A stretch of 64,000 nt of DNA from Ruficoccus amylovorans (GTDB lineage Bacteria; Verrucomicrobiota; Verrucomicrobiia; Opitutales; Cerasicoccaceae): positions 372,001 to 436,000 of the forward strand of contig NZ_JACHVB010000035.1 in NCBI RefSeq assembly GCF_014230085.1, written 5' to 3'. The notes below the pieces were generated by a model. The model saw nothing but the letters and a program-made list of their open reading frames with translations, was not told the origin of the DNA and searched no databases. The translations under genes and the position numbers were made by a program. Position 1 is the first letter of the stretch, and each line of letters opens with the position of its first letter. Positions 16,667 to 25,179 of the stretch are shown here, piece by piece.

Positions 16667-17464
16667 ATGAGACGCTTGAGTACACTGATACTGGTGCTGG
16701 TCTTGTCCCAGACGGCGACGCAGGCCGCGACCCTGGACATGATTCCCGGCCCCGACGATACGGGCGGGATGGTCATGCCGCTGGTTTACCTGAACATGGA
16801 ACAGCAGAGCGTGACGATCGACGGTTCGCAGGGTACGCTCATTCCCATGTATTCGCTCCAGGACTACGAAGTGTGGGGAGCGTATCCGTTTTCCGATACG
16901 GTTTTCAATCCCTCACAGTCGGAGCAGGAGTGGTACGACTTGCTGGACCCGACCCGGCAAAACCTGCCCTTCAGCACGCGCTACGGTTTTGAGGTTATTT
17001 CGGGGAATGCCTCGTCCCTGCCCGCGGGCTCCTATGTCTATATCAAGGCGACCTCGATCGACGAGGGGCTGAAAATCTACGATGTGGGCTACTGGGCCGA
17101 TGTCTGGCAGCACGAAGGCGATCCGGGCACCTGGATACAGGTGTTCGGGGAGGGCAACTTCGGCTCGGCCTACGGGCTGGATAATATCGCGGCCTGGGGG
17201 GATGCCAGCACAATCAAGATGTGGCACCCGGTCGTGGTTTCGACCCGGACGGGGCTGCTGTCCGCGACGTTTGAAATCTACGTCGGGGACGGCTATGCGA
17301 ATCCGCTGGAGGGCTGGACGAGTGACACGACAACCCTGAGTTGGGAGGTGCCGGTAGTGCCGGAGCCTTCCACGCAGGTGGCTTTGCTCGCGGCGCTGGC
17401 AGTGCTGGGACCGGTGCTGGGGTCTCGCCGCCGCGTCCGGTTCCGAACCGGGCATGCCCGATGA
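16667..17464 (+). CDS. PEP-CTERM surface protein
   Basis: 265 residues with signal peptide MRRLSTLILVLVLSQTATQAA. The mature part opens with LDMIPGPDDTGGMVMPLVYLNMEQQSV and includes the paired elements SVYYFNAGSDDW-like and YDVGYWADVWQ; it resembles the preceding gene product in size, segments (NPSQSEQEWYDLLDPTRQNLPFSTRYGFEV versus NPGDYFASGSGWASLLNPPAQGG) and general order, so the two are likely distant paralogues. The C-terminus VVPEPSTQVALLAALAVLGPVLGSRRRVRF is a PEP-CTERM signal. Its stop codon overlaps the start codon of the following pseudopilin gene (ATGA), which points to translational coupling. Confidence 0.85.
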   Translation: MRRLSTLILVLVLSQTATQAATLDMIPGPDDTGGMVMPLVYLNMEQQSVTIDGSQGTLIPMYSLQDYEVWGAYPFSDTVFNPSQSEQEWYDLLDPTRQNLPFSTRYGFEVISGNASSLPAGSYVYIKATSIDEGLKIYDVGYWADVWQHEGDPGTWIQVFGEGNFGSAYGLDNIAAWGDASTIKMWHPVVVSTRTGLLSATFEIYVGDGYANPLEGWTSDTTTLSWEVPVVPEPSTQVALLAALAVLGPVLGSRRRVRFRTGHAR

Positions 17465-18159
17465 GGCGCGGCTTTACGCTTTTGGAACTGCTGGTCGGGT
17501 TGAGCATTGTGACGATTCTCGGGACCGTGGTTTTCGCGGTCAGCGCCGATGTGCGTGAGAACGCCCAGACCATTGGTTGCACCGCCCGCCTGCGCGCACT
17601 CAGTCAGGCGGTCCTGGCCTACTCGGTGGACCATCAGGGGTATTTTCCGCGCAGCGGCCACTCGGGCAGTTCATGGGCGGCGGCTGTCGCTCCCTACCTG
17701 GGTGAACGGGAATTGGCCAACCCTCTGGACTACCGGGGGCTGGCGGCTTTCTCCTGTCCGGTGCAGGAGGCAGACGGTACCAGTGAAACGACCTGGGGCT
17801 ACGGTCTGAATGTCTTTTTCGAACTCAGTTCGCAGATGCGTTACACCCCGGCGGGGCTTCCCATACTCGGGAGCCGCGATACCTACACCGGAGCTCCTGC
17901 CACCTGGAACCGCCCGTCCGACGTTCCGCACCCGGAGCGTACGATCCTGCTGGCGGAAAACCCGCACGCCGTCGCCGATCACTTTATGGCGCACCAGTGG
18001 CGTGTGCAGGGCGCGGTGTACTCCGCCGTGGCCCATGACCGTCATGGGGGGCGGGCTAATTACGCATTCGTTGACGGACGCGTCCAGACGATGAAAGCGG
18101 GAGATACTTTTGATCCCGCGACGGACACCAATTTGTGGAATCCCTCCCTGGCGAGGTGA
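17461..18159 (+). CDS. Type II/IV pseudopilin-like protein with H-X9-DG motif
   Basis: About 232 residues. The ATG at 17461 overlaps the previous stop by four bases. The N-terminus MRRGFTLLELLVGLSIVTILGTVVFAV is a class III prepilin signal: cleavage after Gly4, mature FTLLE with Glu5. After the helix comes TIGCTARLRALSQAVLAYSVDHQGYFP, typical of the abundant Verrucomicrobia/Planctomycetes/Lentisphaerae pseudopilins, and near the end H-GGRANYAFV-DG, the H-X9-DG motif of that group. These proteins are thought to be exported by a type II-like system, but their role is uncertain. Coupling to a PEP-CTERM gene suggests that the two secretion routes act on one process. Confidence 0.87.
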   Translation: MRRGFTLLELLVGLSIVTILGTVVFAVSADVRENAQTIGCTARLRALSQAVLAYSVDHQGYFPRSGHSGSSWAAAVAPYLGERELANPLDYRGLAAFSCPVQEADGTSETTWGYGLNVFFELSSQMRYTPAGLPILGSRDTYTGAPATWNRPSDVPHPERTILLAENPHAVADHFMAHQWRVQGAVYSAVAHDRHGGRANYAFVDGRVQTMKAGDTFDPATDTNLWNPSLAR

Positions 18160-18172
18160 GGCCAGGGAGGGA
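18141..18172. terminator. Perfect hairpin across the pseudopilin stop codon
   Basis: TCCCTCCCTGGC at 18141-18152 pairs perfectly with GCCAGGGAGGGA at 18161-18172; the TGA stop (18157-18159) sits in the 8-base loop. It lies between convergent genes and could end transcription from both sides. There is no T run on either strand. Confidence 0.55.
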
Positions 18173-18251
18173 CCGATGCCCCTTCTCCCCCGCAGCAGTT
18201 AGCCGGAGGGAGTCATCAAAAGTGGTTTTGGCATCAATCGGGCGGGGTGCC

Positions 18252-19586
18252 CTATGATCGCTCCAGGTTCTTTTCGATTTCCTCCAGAGAGAGGCCCTTG
18301 GTTTCGGGAACCTTAAAGATGACCCAGAGCAGTTGCAGGATCATCATGAAGCAGAAAAACAGGAAGATGAAGCCGGGGCGGATGTTGGCCACCATGAGCG
18401 GGAAAACCATGGTCAGCGCAGCGGCGAAAAACCAGTGTGTGAAGCTCCCCAGCGTCTGTCCTGCGGCGCGGTAGCGGTTTGGGAATATTTCCGAGATCAA
18501 GACCCAGATGACGGTTCCCTGGCCGATGGCGTGCGCTGCGATGAAGGCGAAGATGCACAGCGGGACGATTTTATAGTTCTCCGAGAAGAACGCCCACGAG
18601 CAGATCGACAGCGAGGCGATGTAGCCAAAGCAGCCGAGGTAGAGCAGGGTCCGCCGCCCCAGGCGGTCGATCAGCCGGATACCGAGGAAGGTGAAAATAA
18701 GGTTGATGACGCCGATGCCGATCGACTGGAAAAGCGCGGTATGCGCGCCCAGCCCGGTCATCTCGAAGATGCGGGGTGCGAAATAGAGAATAGCGTTGAT
18801 GCCCGATAGCTGGTTAAAAAAGGCCACCAGAAAGGCCAGGCTGATGGGCGAGAGCAACTGCCGGGAGAAAAACTTCGAGGTCAGCAGCGGCGTATGCGCC
18901 AGGGCGGAGATTTCATCGACCTTGGCCTCCAGCTCTTCGCGGCTGAGCCCGGGCTGGGTCAGTTGGAAGGTCCGGAGGGCGCCGGCCCGGTCTCCGCGTT
19001 TCCCTGCCAGCCAGCGCGGACTCTCCGGCAGCGTGAAGCACAGCGCGGTGAACAGCAGGGCCGGAAAGACTTCCACGCCCATCATCCAGCGCCAGTCATC
19101 GGCGCCGGTGCCGCCAATCAGGGCGTTGGATATGTAGGCGATCAGAATCCCGCCCACGATATTGAACTGGAAAAGTCCGGTCAACCGCCCGCGTTTATCC
19201 GCCGGGGCGATTTCACTGATGTAAAGGGGGGCGGCGACGGTGGAAATCCCCACACCGACCCCGCCGATGAAGCGGGCCACCATGAAGGTGACGGGGTCCA
19301 TCGCCAGGGCGGAGCCGATGGCCGAAACCACATAGAGGATGCCGATGCCCAGCAGGGTATTGCGGCGTCCGTAGCGGTCCGTCGGCCAGTAGCCCATGAG
19401 CGATCCGAGCACTGTGCCCCACAGAGCCATGCTCATCGCCAGGCCGTGCGAGGCGGAGCTCAGACTCCAAATCTTCTGGATGCTCTGCTCTGCGCCGGAT
19501 ATGACAACTGTGTCGAATCCGAAAAGAAAACCGCCAAGTGAGGCGACGAGTGAGAAATGCAACAAGGCGTTTCCGGGCTTGGTCAT
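18252..19586 (-). CDS. MFS sugar porter
   Basis: 444 residues, twelve membrane helices. Sugar-porter family signatures: GGFLFGFDTVVISG in helix 1, DRYGRRN in the helix 2-3 loop, RFIGGVGVGISTVAAPLYISEIAPADKRGRL between helices 4 and 6, a central PESPRWLAGKRG, and IRLIDRLGRRTLLYLG in the second half, with the C-terminal PETKGLSLEEIE. These proteins import hexoses by H+ symport. The gene is divergent from a GntR/LacI hybrid regulator and two GH32 fructan hydrolase genes lie just beyond that, so fructose or short fructo-oligosaccharides are the likely substrate. This is inferred from context. Confidence 0.93.
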   Translation of the reverse strand: MTKPGNALLHFSLVASLGGFLFGFDTVVISGAEQSIQKIWSLSSASHGLAMSMALWGTVLGSLMGYWPTDRYGRRNTLLGIGILYVVSAIGSALAMDPVTFMVARFIGGVGVGISTVAAPLYISEIAPADKRGRLTGLFQFNIVGGILIAYISNALIGGTGADDWRWMMGVEVFPALLFTALCFTLPESPRWLAGKRGDRAGALRTFQLTQPGLSREELEAKVDEISALAHTPLLTSKFFSRQLLSPISLAFLVAFFNQLSGINAILYFAPRIFEMTGLGAHTALFQSIGIGVINLIFTFLGIRLIDRLGRRTLLYLGCFGYIASLSICSWAFFSENYKIVPLCIFAFIAAHAIGQGTVIWVLISEIFPNRYRAAGQTLGSFTHWFFAAALTMVFPLMVANIRPGFIFLFFCFMMILQLLWVIFKVPETKGLSLEEIEKNLERS

Positions 19587-19640
19587 AGGGGCAATGGGTA
19601 GGACTTGACTGAGTGGGCGACTAACCTCAACTATCCGCTA

Positions 19641-19661
19641 AATCGTTTTTTGAAAATGATT
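19641..19661. promoter_or_regulatory. Palindromic operator-like site in the divergent promoter region
   Basis: AATCGTTTT at 19641-19649 and AAAATGATT at 19653-19661 form an inverted repeat with one mismatch around TTG. It lies between the MFS gene and its divergent regulator. The left arm, reversed, contains AAAACGATT, akin to the AAAACGTT elements elsewhere. It is the best candidate for autoregulation by the GntR/LacI hybrid protein. Confidence 0.5.
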
Positions 19662-19664
19662 GCA

Positions 19665-19685
19665 TGACAACACTAAATATTGTCA
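19665..19685. promoter_or_regulatory. Second inverted repeat, TGACAA-N9-TTGTCA
   Basis: TGACAA at 19665-19670 and TTGTCA at 19680-19685 are exact inverted arms; a further TGACA at 19699-19703 repeats the arm. The cluster overlaps the possible ATG at 19664 and so favours 19703 as the regulator start. GntR-type dimers commonly bind such short inverted repeats; binding here is inference. Confidence 0.4.
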
Positions 19686-19702
19686 GATTTAAAAATACTG
19701 AC

Positions 19703-20896
19703 ATGACAAGTTTTGAGGCTGATAGCACGGTTGCGGCCAATGGTTCCGCGCCACGACCAAATGCGCTTTCCAAGTATGAAGTTATTTATCAAGAGCTTCA
19801 GAATAAGATATTATCTGGCACCTACGCCGTTGGCGACCGGCTTCCCAGCGAATCGGCGCTGGTCCGTATGTATGGCGTATCTCGGCCTACGGCTGCCAAG
19901 GCCTTGCAGGAACTTGTCGTTTCAGGATTGATCGAACGCAAGGCCGGTTCGGGCTCATTTGTCAGTGACAAGAAGCGGACGAAAGCGAGCGAGCGCACAG
20001 TCCCCCAACTCGGGCTTCTGATGCCCGGGCTGGAGAATACCGAGATCTTCGAAATGATCAGCGGGCAGTTGGCCAGTTTGGCTAGAAACAGGGACTACAC
20101 GCTGGTCTGGGGAGGGCTTCATGGCAGCTACGGCAAGCTGAATAATCCAGAGCCTGAAAATACCTTTAAGCTGTGCCGCCAATTGATCGAGCGCAAGGTC
20201 AACGGGGTCTTTTTCGCACCGTTCGAGTGTTCGAAATCGAAGGAGGAGATTAACCGGAAAGTGCTCGATGAGCTCTCGCAGGCGGGCATAACTGTCGTGC
20301 TGCTCGACCGCGACGTCCATGCGTTTCCCCGGCGCAGTAACTGGGATCTCGTCGGCATCGACAACCTGGCCGCCGGTTACATGATGGCCGACCACCTGCT
20401 GAAGCTCGGGTGCCGCAAGTTGTGTTTCTTTACCCGGCCCTATGCCGCGCCGACGGTGGATGCGCGCATCGCAGGGATTCGCGAGGCCCTCCTGCGCCAC
20501 GGGGTGCGTCCGGAGGCGAAGTGGGTCATCGAAGGGAACCCGGAGGACCCCGCCGTCATCGCCGACATGATGGCCGGTAACCGCTGGGATGCCTGCATCT
20601 GCGGTAATGACAGGACGGCCGCCCAGGTCCTGCAAAGCCTGATGCGCCGGGGGGTCCGGGTGCCGGGAGATATTCGCCTGGCGGGCTTCGACGACGTTAA
20701 GTACGCGACGCTGATTGCCGTCCCGTTGACGACGGTTTACCAGCCGTGTGATGAAATCGCGACACTGGCCTTCGAGGCCATGTTGCGGCGGATGGATAAT
20801 CCACTGGCCCCGGCCTGCTCCTTTGTTGCGACTCCGCGCCTGGTGGTAAGAGAGTCCTGCGGGACTTATACCGCCACGGACCGTGGCCCCGCCTGA
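19703..20896 (+). CDS. GntR/LacI hybrid transcription regulator (AraR-like)
   Basis: About 397 residues from the ATG at 19703; an in-frame ATG at 19664 is possible, but lies inside inverted repeats. Residues about 23-95 form a GntR winged helix: SKYEVIYQELQNKILSGTYAVGDRLPSESALVRMYGVSRPTAAKALQELVVSGLIERKAGSGSFV. From about 115 there is a LacI-type periplasmic-binding-protein ligand domain (LGLLMPGLENTEIFEMI, VNGVFFAPFE, TVVLLDRD, DACICGNDRTAAQVLQSL, RLAGFDD). This architecture is that of AraR-like sugar-responsive repressors. Placed between the sugar porter and two GH32 genes, it probably senses a fructan breakdown product. The related AAAACGTT elements elsewhere in the window could be its other targets, or those of similar regulators. 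Confidence 0.9.
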   Translation: MTSFEADSTVAANGSAPRPNALSKYEVIYQELQNKILSGTYAVGDRLPSESALVRMYGVSRPTAAKALQELVVSGLIERKAGSGSFVSDKKRTKASERTVPQLGLLMPGLENTEIFEMISGQLASLARNRDYTLVWGGLHGSYGKLNNPEPENTFKLCRQLIERKVNGVFFAPFECSKSKEEINRKVLDELSQAGITVVLLDRDVHAFPRRSNWDLVGIDNLAAGYMMADHLLKLGCRKLCFFTRPYAAPTVDARIAGIREALLRHGVRPEAKWVIEGNPEDPAVIADMMAGNRWDACICGNDRTAAQVLQSLMRRGVRVPGDIRLAGFDDVKYATLIAVPLTTVYQPCDEIATLAFEAMLRRMDNPLAPACSFVATPRLVVRESCGTYTATDRGPA

Positions 20897-20925
20897 GCGG
20901 GTACGGGCCGGGGGCGCTTTGCGGT

Positions 20926-22596
20926 TTACCAGATGGGTTGCAGTTCCCAGACGTCCACAGACGGAAACTCGCACTCGCCCTGATCGGCGAAGAGCCGAAT
21001 GCCGGCGCTGAGCTGAGGCAGGACACAGAAGGCCATCTGCCGGTATCCCTCGTTGGCGAATATTTCCACGGAGGTGCGGTCCACGAGTATCTTCAGGCGG
21101 ATGAGTCCGTCCGGCATAAGGGGGAGGGGAGCTTCCCGGCCAAAGGCGACGAGCGTCTGCTCCCGCAGGTTGTAGGAAATACGCTGGCCGAATATCTCCA
21201 CCCCGGCCTCGGTGGCACTGCCGGGCTTCAGAGTGAGGTCAACTTCCAGCAGGTCGCCGGCGATGCCTTGCAGGGTCTGGGTGTCCTGCTGGAGCGTTAT
21301 ATCCCGCCATTGGTGATGCTCACCGCGCAGGTTCTCCAGTTCTTTGATCGGATAAATATACAGGCGGGGGCCGTCTTCGGTTGTTCGCAAGGTGAGTTCG
21401 CGCGGGACCGTCATCTGTTGGTTAAAAGGCATACCGGGATATTTGAACTCTCCCCTGCCCATCCACGATAGCTGAATGGTGCGGCCATCCGGCGTGTGGT
21501 TGAAATTCTGGGCGGCATAGTCGTTGGCTCCGTAAACGGCCTCGAACGGTCCGCTTTTCAGGCTGAATTCACGCCCGTCGAAAGTGCCGATAGAGTAGCG
21601 TCCGGAGCCTTCCCAGACGATCCAGTAGGGCTGTGTCGGATCGCCGTCGAGCGGGAGTTGGAAAAGCTCAGGGCACTCGTGACCGTCGGGGATGATGAGT
21701 TCGCTTTCCAGCGTCCAGTCCTTCAGGTTGTCCGAGCTGAGTATCGCGAAGGCCGGTTTGGCCAGATAGAGGATCATGACCCATTTGCCCGATTCCTCGT
21801 GCCAGAAAACCTTTGGGTCACGGTTGTTTCCCCGGATGTTTTTGACCACGGGATTACCGGCGTATTTGGTAAAAGTGCGTCCGCGGTCATTGGAGTAGGC
21901 GAGGCTCTGAGAGCGCCGCTGCCCTTTGGACCATGCATGCCCCTGCACGGCGGGGGCCGAGGTGTAGATCGCTACGAGCGGCGGCTCGTCGCCCGTCTGG
22001 AAACCGGCCGTGTTGTGTTCGTCGATGACGGCGGAGCCCGAAAAAATATGCCCCAGTTCGTCCGGGTGCAGGGCGGTCGGCAATTCCTGCCAGTGGACGA
22101 GGTCAGTGCTCACGGCGTGGCCCCAGTGTTTCGAGGTGCTGTCGATACCGAAAGGTCCGTGTTGATAGAACAGGTGGTACTCCCCGTCCTGGTAAACCAG
22201 TCCGTTGGGGTCGTTCAGGCGACCCATCTTGGTGGTGAAGTGGAACTGCGGGCGGTATTTTTCCCGGTAGATGCTAGCTTCATCGGGAAAGCTGTCCGCT
22301 TGCCTGAGCACCTCAAGGTCCCCCTGCTGCCCCGTCGGCAACTCGATGGTCAGGGTCTTGCCGACGAACGCGCTGACGTCGGCGGGCATCCAGAATAGCG
22401 GATTTTCTGCGTCGAACTCGACGTTGAAATCCCGGACCTTTTCACCATCGACGCGGAACTGCATCCACTCCCGCTTTGCCTCCGGGTTGACAGGCAAGAG
22501 CAGGTAGGGGTGGGTGATTTCAATGTCTCTTGTGTCGGCGCTGAAGCCGGTCAGGGGGAGCATCAAGGCGAGGCCGAGCAGTTTATGAGCAGTCAT
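20926..22596 (-). CDS. GH32 fructan hydrolase (levanase/inulinase type)
   Basis: 556 residues with signal peptide MTAHKLLGLALMLPLTGFSA. Residues about 24-110 form an N-terminal beta domain of the kind that precedes many secreted GH32 enzymes. The five-bladed propeller follows: NDPNG at about 127-131 holds the nucleophile Asp, NNRDPKVFW at about 258 the transition-state Asp, and GHECPELF at about 307 the acid/base Glu. A C-terminal beta sandwich ends with the DRTSVEIFANEG motif near residue 515, normal in GH32. All catalytic residues are present. It is 73 bases downstream of another GH32 gene on the same strand and convergent with the regulator. It releases fructose from levan, inulin or sucrose; linkage preference cannot be told. 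Confidence 0.93.
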   Translation of the reverse strand: MTAHKLLGLALMLPLTGFSADTRDIEITHPYLLLPVNPEAKREWMQFRVDGEKVRDFNVEFDAENPLFWMPADVSAFVGKTLTIELPTGQQGDLEVLRQADSFPDEASIYREKYRPQFHFTTKMGRLNDPNGLVYQDGEYHLFYQHGPFGIDSTSKHWGHAVSTDLVHWQELPTALHPDELGHIFSGSAVIDEHNTAGFQTGDEPPLVAIYTSAPAVQGHAWSKGQRRSQSLAYSNDRGRTFTKYAGNPVVKNIRGNNRDPKVFWHEESGKWVMILYLAKPAFAILSSDNLKDWTLESELIIPDGHECPELFQLPLDGDPTQPYWIVWEGSGRYSIGTFDGREFSLKSGPFEAVYGANDYAAQNFNHTPDGRTIQLSWMGRGEFKYPGMPFNQQMTVPRELTLRTTEDGPRLYIYPIKELENLRGEHHQWRDITLQQDTQTLQGIAGDLLEVDLTLKPGSATEAGVEIFGQRISYNLREQTLVAFGREAPLPLMPDGLIRLKILVDRTSVEIFANEGYRQMAFCVLPQLSAGIRLFADQGECEFPSVDVWELQPIW

Positions 22597-22669
22597 CAGA
22601 AAGAGGGCAGAGGTGGTCTGAAAGGAGGGTGGAGGCTGTCAGGGGATAATTGTGCAAGCTCTGGCGGGC

Positions 22670-25114
22670 TTACTCGGACTGGTCACTGTCCAGAAGCAAG
22701 GAGTGGTCAATCGTGGCGGGCGACATCTGCCAGGCATCGAGCGAGAGGAGCGTGGCGCTGCCCCCGGCGGCGAAGACCGCGATATCGAGATCCTCCAGCG
22801 GAGCGTAATGTATCCGCGATTCGAATACACGGCCATCGTCGGTACAGGCATCGAGGATACCCTTGTCGAGAAAGATGCGGAAGGTGACCTCCCGGGTGTC
22901 GGGATCGATCTCGTATTCGCAGGGGTATTCTTCCAGTTCGCGCTGGACAATGATCCGTCCGTCCTTCCACATGACCGGAATGAAGCGGCTGCCGTCATCG
23001 CTGCGGCGGACCTGGAGACCGAAGGAGTCGGCATCACCCGCGCGGAATCTGGCCATGATTTCCACGGTGTCTCCCCGCAGTCCCTCGATGACTTCCACCT
23101 CGTCGTTCAGCGTTACCGGCGTGTGGAGCGAGAACGGGCTGTGCCGCAGCTTCTCCAGGCTGGCGGGCGGAGACATGCGGGGCTTCAGATCCTCTCCGAT
23201 GGACAGCACGCGGGGCATGGCAAGGGCGCCGGTCCAGCCACGGTCTTTTTTCTGCCCCCGGGTAACGCCGAGCAGGATCGTTTGCCCCTGGTCGTCTTTG
23301 TAGAGCGTCGAGGCGTAAAAGCGTGTGTCGTGGTTGAGATAGCCCTCCGAGCGGGGGGTGAAGCTGGCACTGTCCGGATCGAAGTCGCCGATCCGGTAGC
23401 GCACCGGCGAGTGCGGGGAGGCCAGGTAAAGCCAGTGGCCGTCTACCTCGAAAAAGTTCGGGCACTCGGCACTGTCTTCGTCGATATTGCCCCGGTATTC
23501 CCACTCGGTCAGGTCGTCGTTGACGGCCTCATAGACGGGGATGGTGCGGTCGGTCAGGACAAGGAAGCGGCGGTCTCCGGCGCTGAACGGAAAGGCGTCC
23601 TTGATGTTGCGGGTAAGGTCTCCCTGCGGTACGAGACCTTGAGGAGAGGCGGGAGTGGTGGTCCATGTGATCCAGTCTTCGTCTTCGGGCCGGGCGATCC
23701 AGATGCGTCGGGGGATGTCGGGCAGATAGGGGACCATCGTTGTGAACTGGGCCGGTTGTCCATGCTTGTCCTGAGCCATGTTGCCGGAGAATACGCTAAG
23801 CTCGCCGTTCTCGTACAGTGGGCGAATCGCCAGCGGCAAAGTTTCCCAGTTGACGAGGTCCCTGCTGCGGGCATGGCCCCAGTGGACGTTGGTGGCCGAG
23901 CCATGCCCGACGAACACCATGTGCTGGTAAAACAGATGGTGGTAGCCGTCCGACCAGGCGGGGCCGTTGGGGTCGTTCATGCGCTGGGACGGGGGCGCGT
24001 AGTGGTAGGTCGGGCGGTAGGGGTCGGATGCCGCCAGCGCCTGATTACGGCGGATCGCATTGAGGGCGTCTTGGCGGACCTGGGTAATGGCGGCCTCGAC
24101 CGAGCCTGATGGGCTGTCGTGGTTTGCCTTTGGGGTGTTGCTGAGCGAGATACTATCGACCAGCACGTAGTTGACGGGCTCTTCCCCGGTGGTGAGATCA
24201 TGGATGCCGAGGGCTGCTGTTTGCCCTTCAAATTCGCTCACATCCCAGGTCTTCCATTCCAGCGAATCATTGCCCGTGCCCGACGAGGTGCGGACGATGC
24301 GTCCGTCGATCCAGAGCGAGAGAGCGGTGCGGAAGGCTTGGTCTCCGCCGCCGATAAGGAAGTTGAGGTAGGGCCGGGAAATGATAAAGGGAGGGGACAG
24401 GAGGGAGCCGGTCTCGTTGCTGCCGTCGGCGGGCTGGGACTTGGCGAGGGATTTGCCTTCGTAGCCGGAGATGCTGTCGCTGGCAGCGGGAGTGTAGGGA
24501 CCGGCGGAGAATGCCTTGCCGGAGGCGGACCAGGGGTGGTAATCCGGTTGCTCGAAGTCGGCAATGACGATGTCGCTCTTGTCATCTGCCGGGAGCGCGA
24601 ATGTCGTGAGCTCGCTGTCGTCATTGCTGAGGACAAAGTTGTCCGCCGCGATGTGCCCCCAGCGTCCGGTTTTCCGGTCCGCGAGCCGTAGGCGGGCGGT
24701 TTTCCCCTGAAGGTTTTTCAAGTCCCACGCCACGGGCTCCAGGGATTTTTGACTGGGGCCTGCGGCGGTGCGTACGACCTGACCGTCCACGATCAACTCG
24801 ACACAGGTCTCGTCGGGATGATTCCCGCCTCCGATGAGGAAGTGCAGCCAGCGGCGATCGATAGTAAATTCCGGTGACGTGAGCGTGCCCGTAGCGCTGT
24901 CTCCGCTGAACTCAAGCCGGGACATGGCCAGTTTGTTTCCGGAGCGGTTGAGGTATAGTTTGGTCGGTGCCTGGGGGCCGGGCGCAAAGGCTTCTCCCTC
25001 GATCTCCCAACTGCCGTAGTCGCTGCCCTCGAAATCATCGAGAGCGTGGTCCTGTGCTCCGGGTGACTGGATGATACTCAGGGTGAGGCCAAGAAAAGCA
25101 GGTAGTATTTTCAT
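22670..25114 (-). CDS. Large GH32 enzyme with two N-terminal jelly-roll modules
   Basis: About 814 residues. The ATG at 25114 is chosen because the in-frame ATG at 25153 lies inside a transcription-terminator-like hairpin; MKILPAFLGLTLSIIQSPGAQ is then the signal peptide. Two similar modules of about 145 residues follow (DDFEGSDYGSWEIEGEAF... and ADFEQPDYHPWSASGKAF..., each with FLIGGG, VDGQVVRT/IDGRIVRT, W-L and SN ends). From about 365 comes GH32: MNDPNG near 380 (nucleophile), SAECPNF near 550 (acid/base). The RDP motif is changed to IKDAFPF: the Asp remains, Arg and Pro are lost. It probably attacks a fructan, but its specificity may be unusual. Confidence 0.88.
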   Translation of the reverse strand: MKILPAFLGLTLSIIQSPGAQDHALDDFEGSDYGSWEIEGEAFAPGPQAPTKLYLNRSGNKLAMSRLEFSGDSATGTLTSPEFTIDRRWLHFLIGGGNHPDETCVELIVDGQVVRTAAGPSQKSLEPVAWDLKNLQGKTARLRLADRKTGRWGHIAADNFVLSNDDSELTTFALPADDKSDIVIADFEQPDYHPWSASGKAFSAGPYTPAASDSISGYEGKSLAKSQPADGSNETGSLLSPPFIISRPYLNFLIGGGDQAFRTALSLWIDGRIVRTSSGTGNDSLEWKTWDVSEFEGQTAALGIHDLTTGEEPVNYVLVDSISLSNTPKANHDSPSGSVEAAITQVRQDALNAIRRNQALAASDPYRPTYHYAPPSQRMNDPNGPAWSDGYHHLFYQHMVFVGHGSATNVHWGHARSRDLVNWETLPLAIRPLYENGELSVFSGNMAQDKHGQPAQFTTMVPYLPDIPRRIWIARPEDEDWITWTTTPASPQGLVPQGDLTRNIKDAFPFSAGDRRFLVLTDRTIPVYEAVNDDLTEWEYRGNIDEDSAECPNFFEVDGHWLYLASPHSPVRYRIGDFDPDSASFTPRSEGYLNHDTRFYASTLYKDDQGQTILLGVTRGQKKDRGWTGALAMPRVLSIGEDLKPRMSPPASLEKLRHSPFSLHTPVTLNDEVEVIEGLRGDTVEIMARFRAGDADSFGLQVRRSDDGSRFIPVMWKDGRIIVQRELEEYPCEYEIDPDTREVTFRIFLDKGILDACTDDGRVFESRIHYAPLEDLDIAVFAAGGSATLLSLDAWQMSPATIDHSLLLDSDQSE

Positions 25115-25136
25115 CGATTGAACAGGGGTAATGAAA

Positions 25137-25162
25137 GGCGGCGGGTGTTTCAACCCGCCGCC
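25137..25162 (-). terminator. Strong hairpin between the strand-repeat gene and the GH32 gene
   Basis: GGCGGCGGGT at 25137-25146 and ACCCGCCGCC at 25153-25162 form a perfect 10-base stem with a 6-base loop, 18 bases after the minus-strand stop at 25180. It separates the two genes and settles the GH32 start at 25114. Confidence 0.65.
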
Positions 25163-25179
25163 CAGTATCTGTAAGAACT

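Noticed and set aside
22652-24109. 485-codon open frame opposite the large GH32 gene
   Set aside because: Shadow frame without a family signature; the minus strand has the GH32 motifs.
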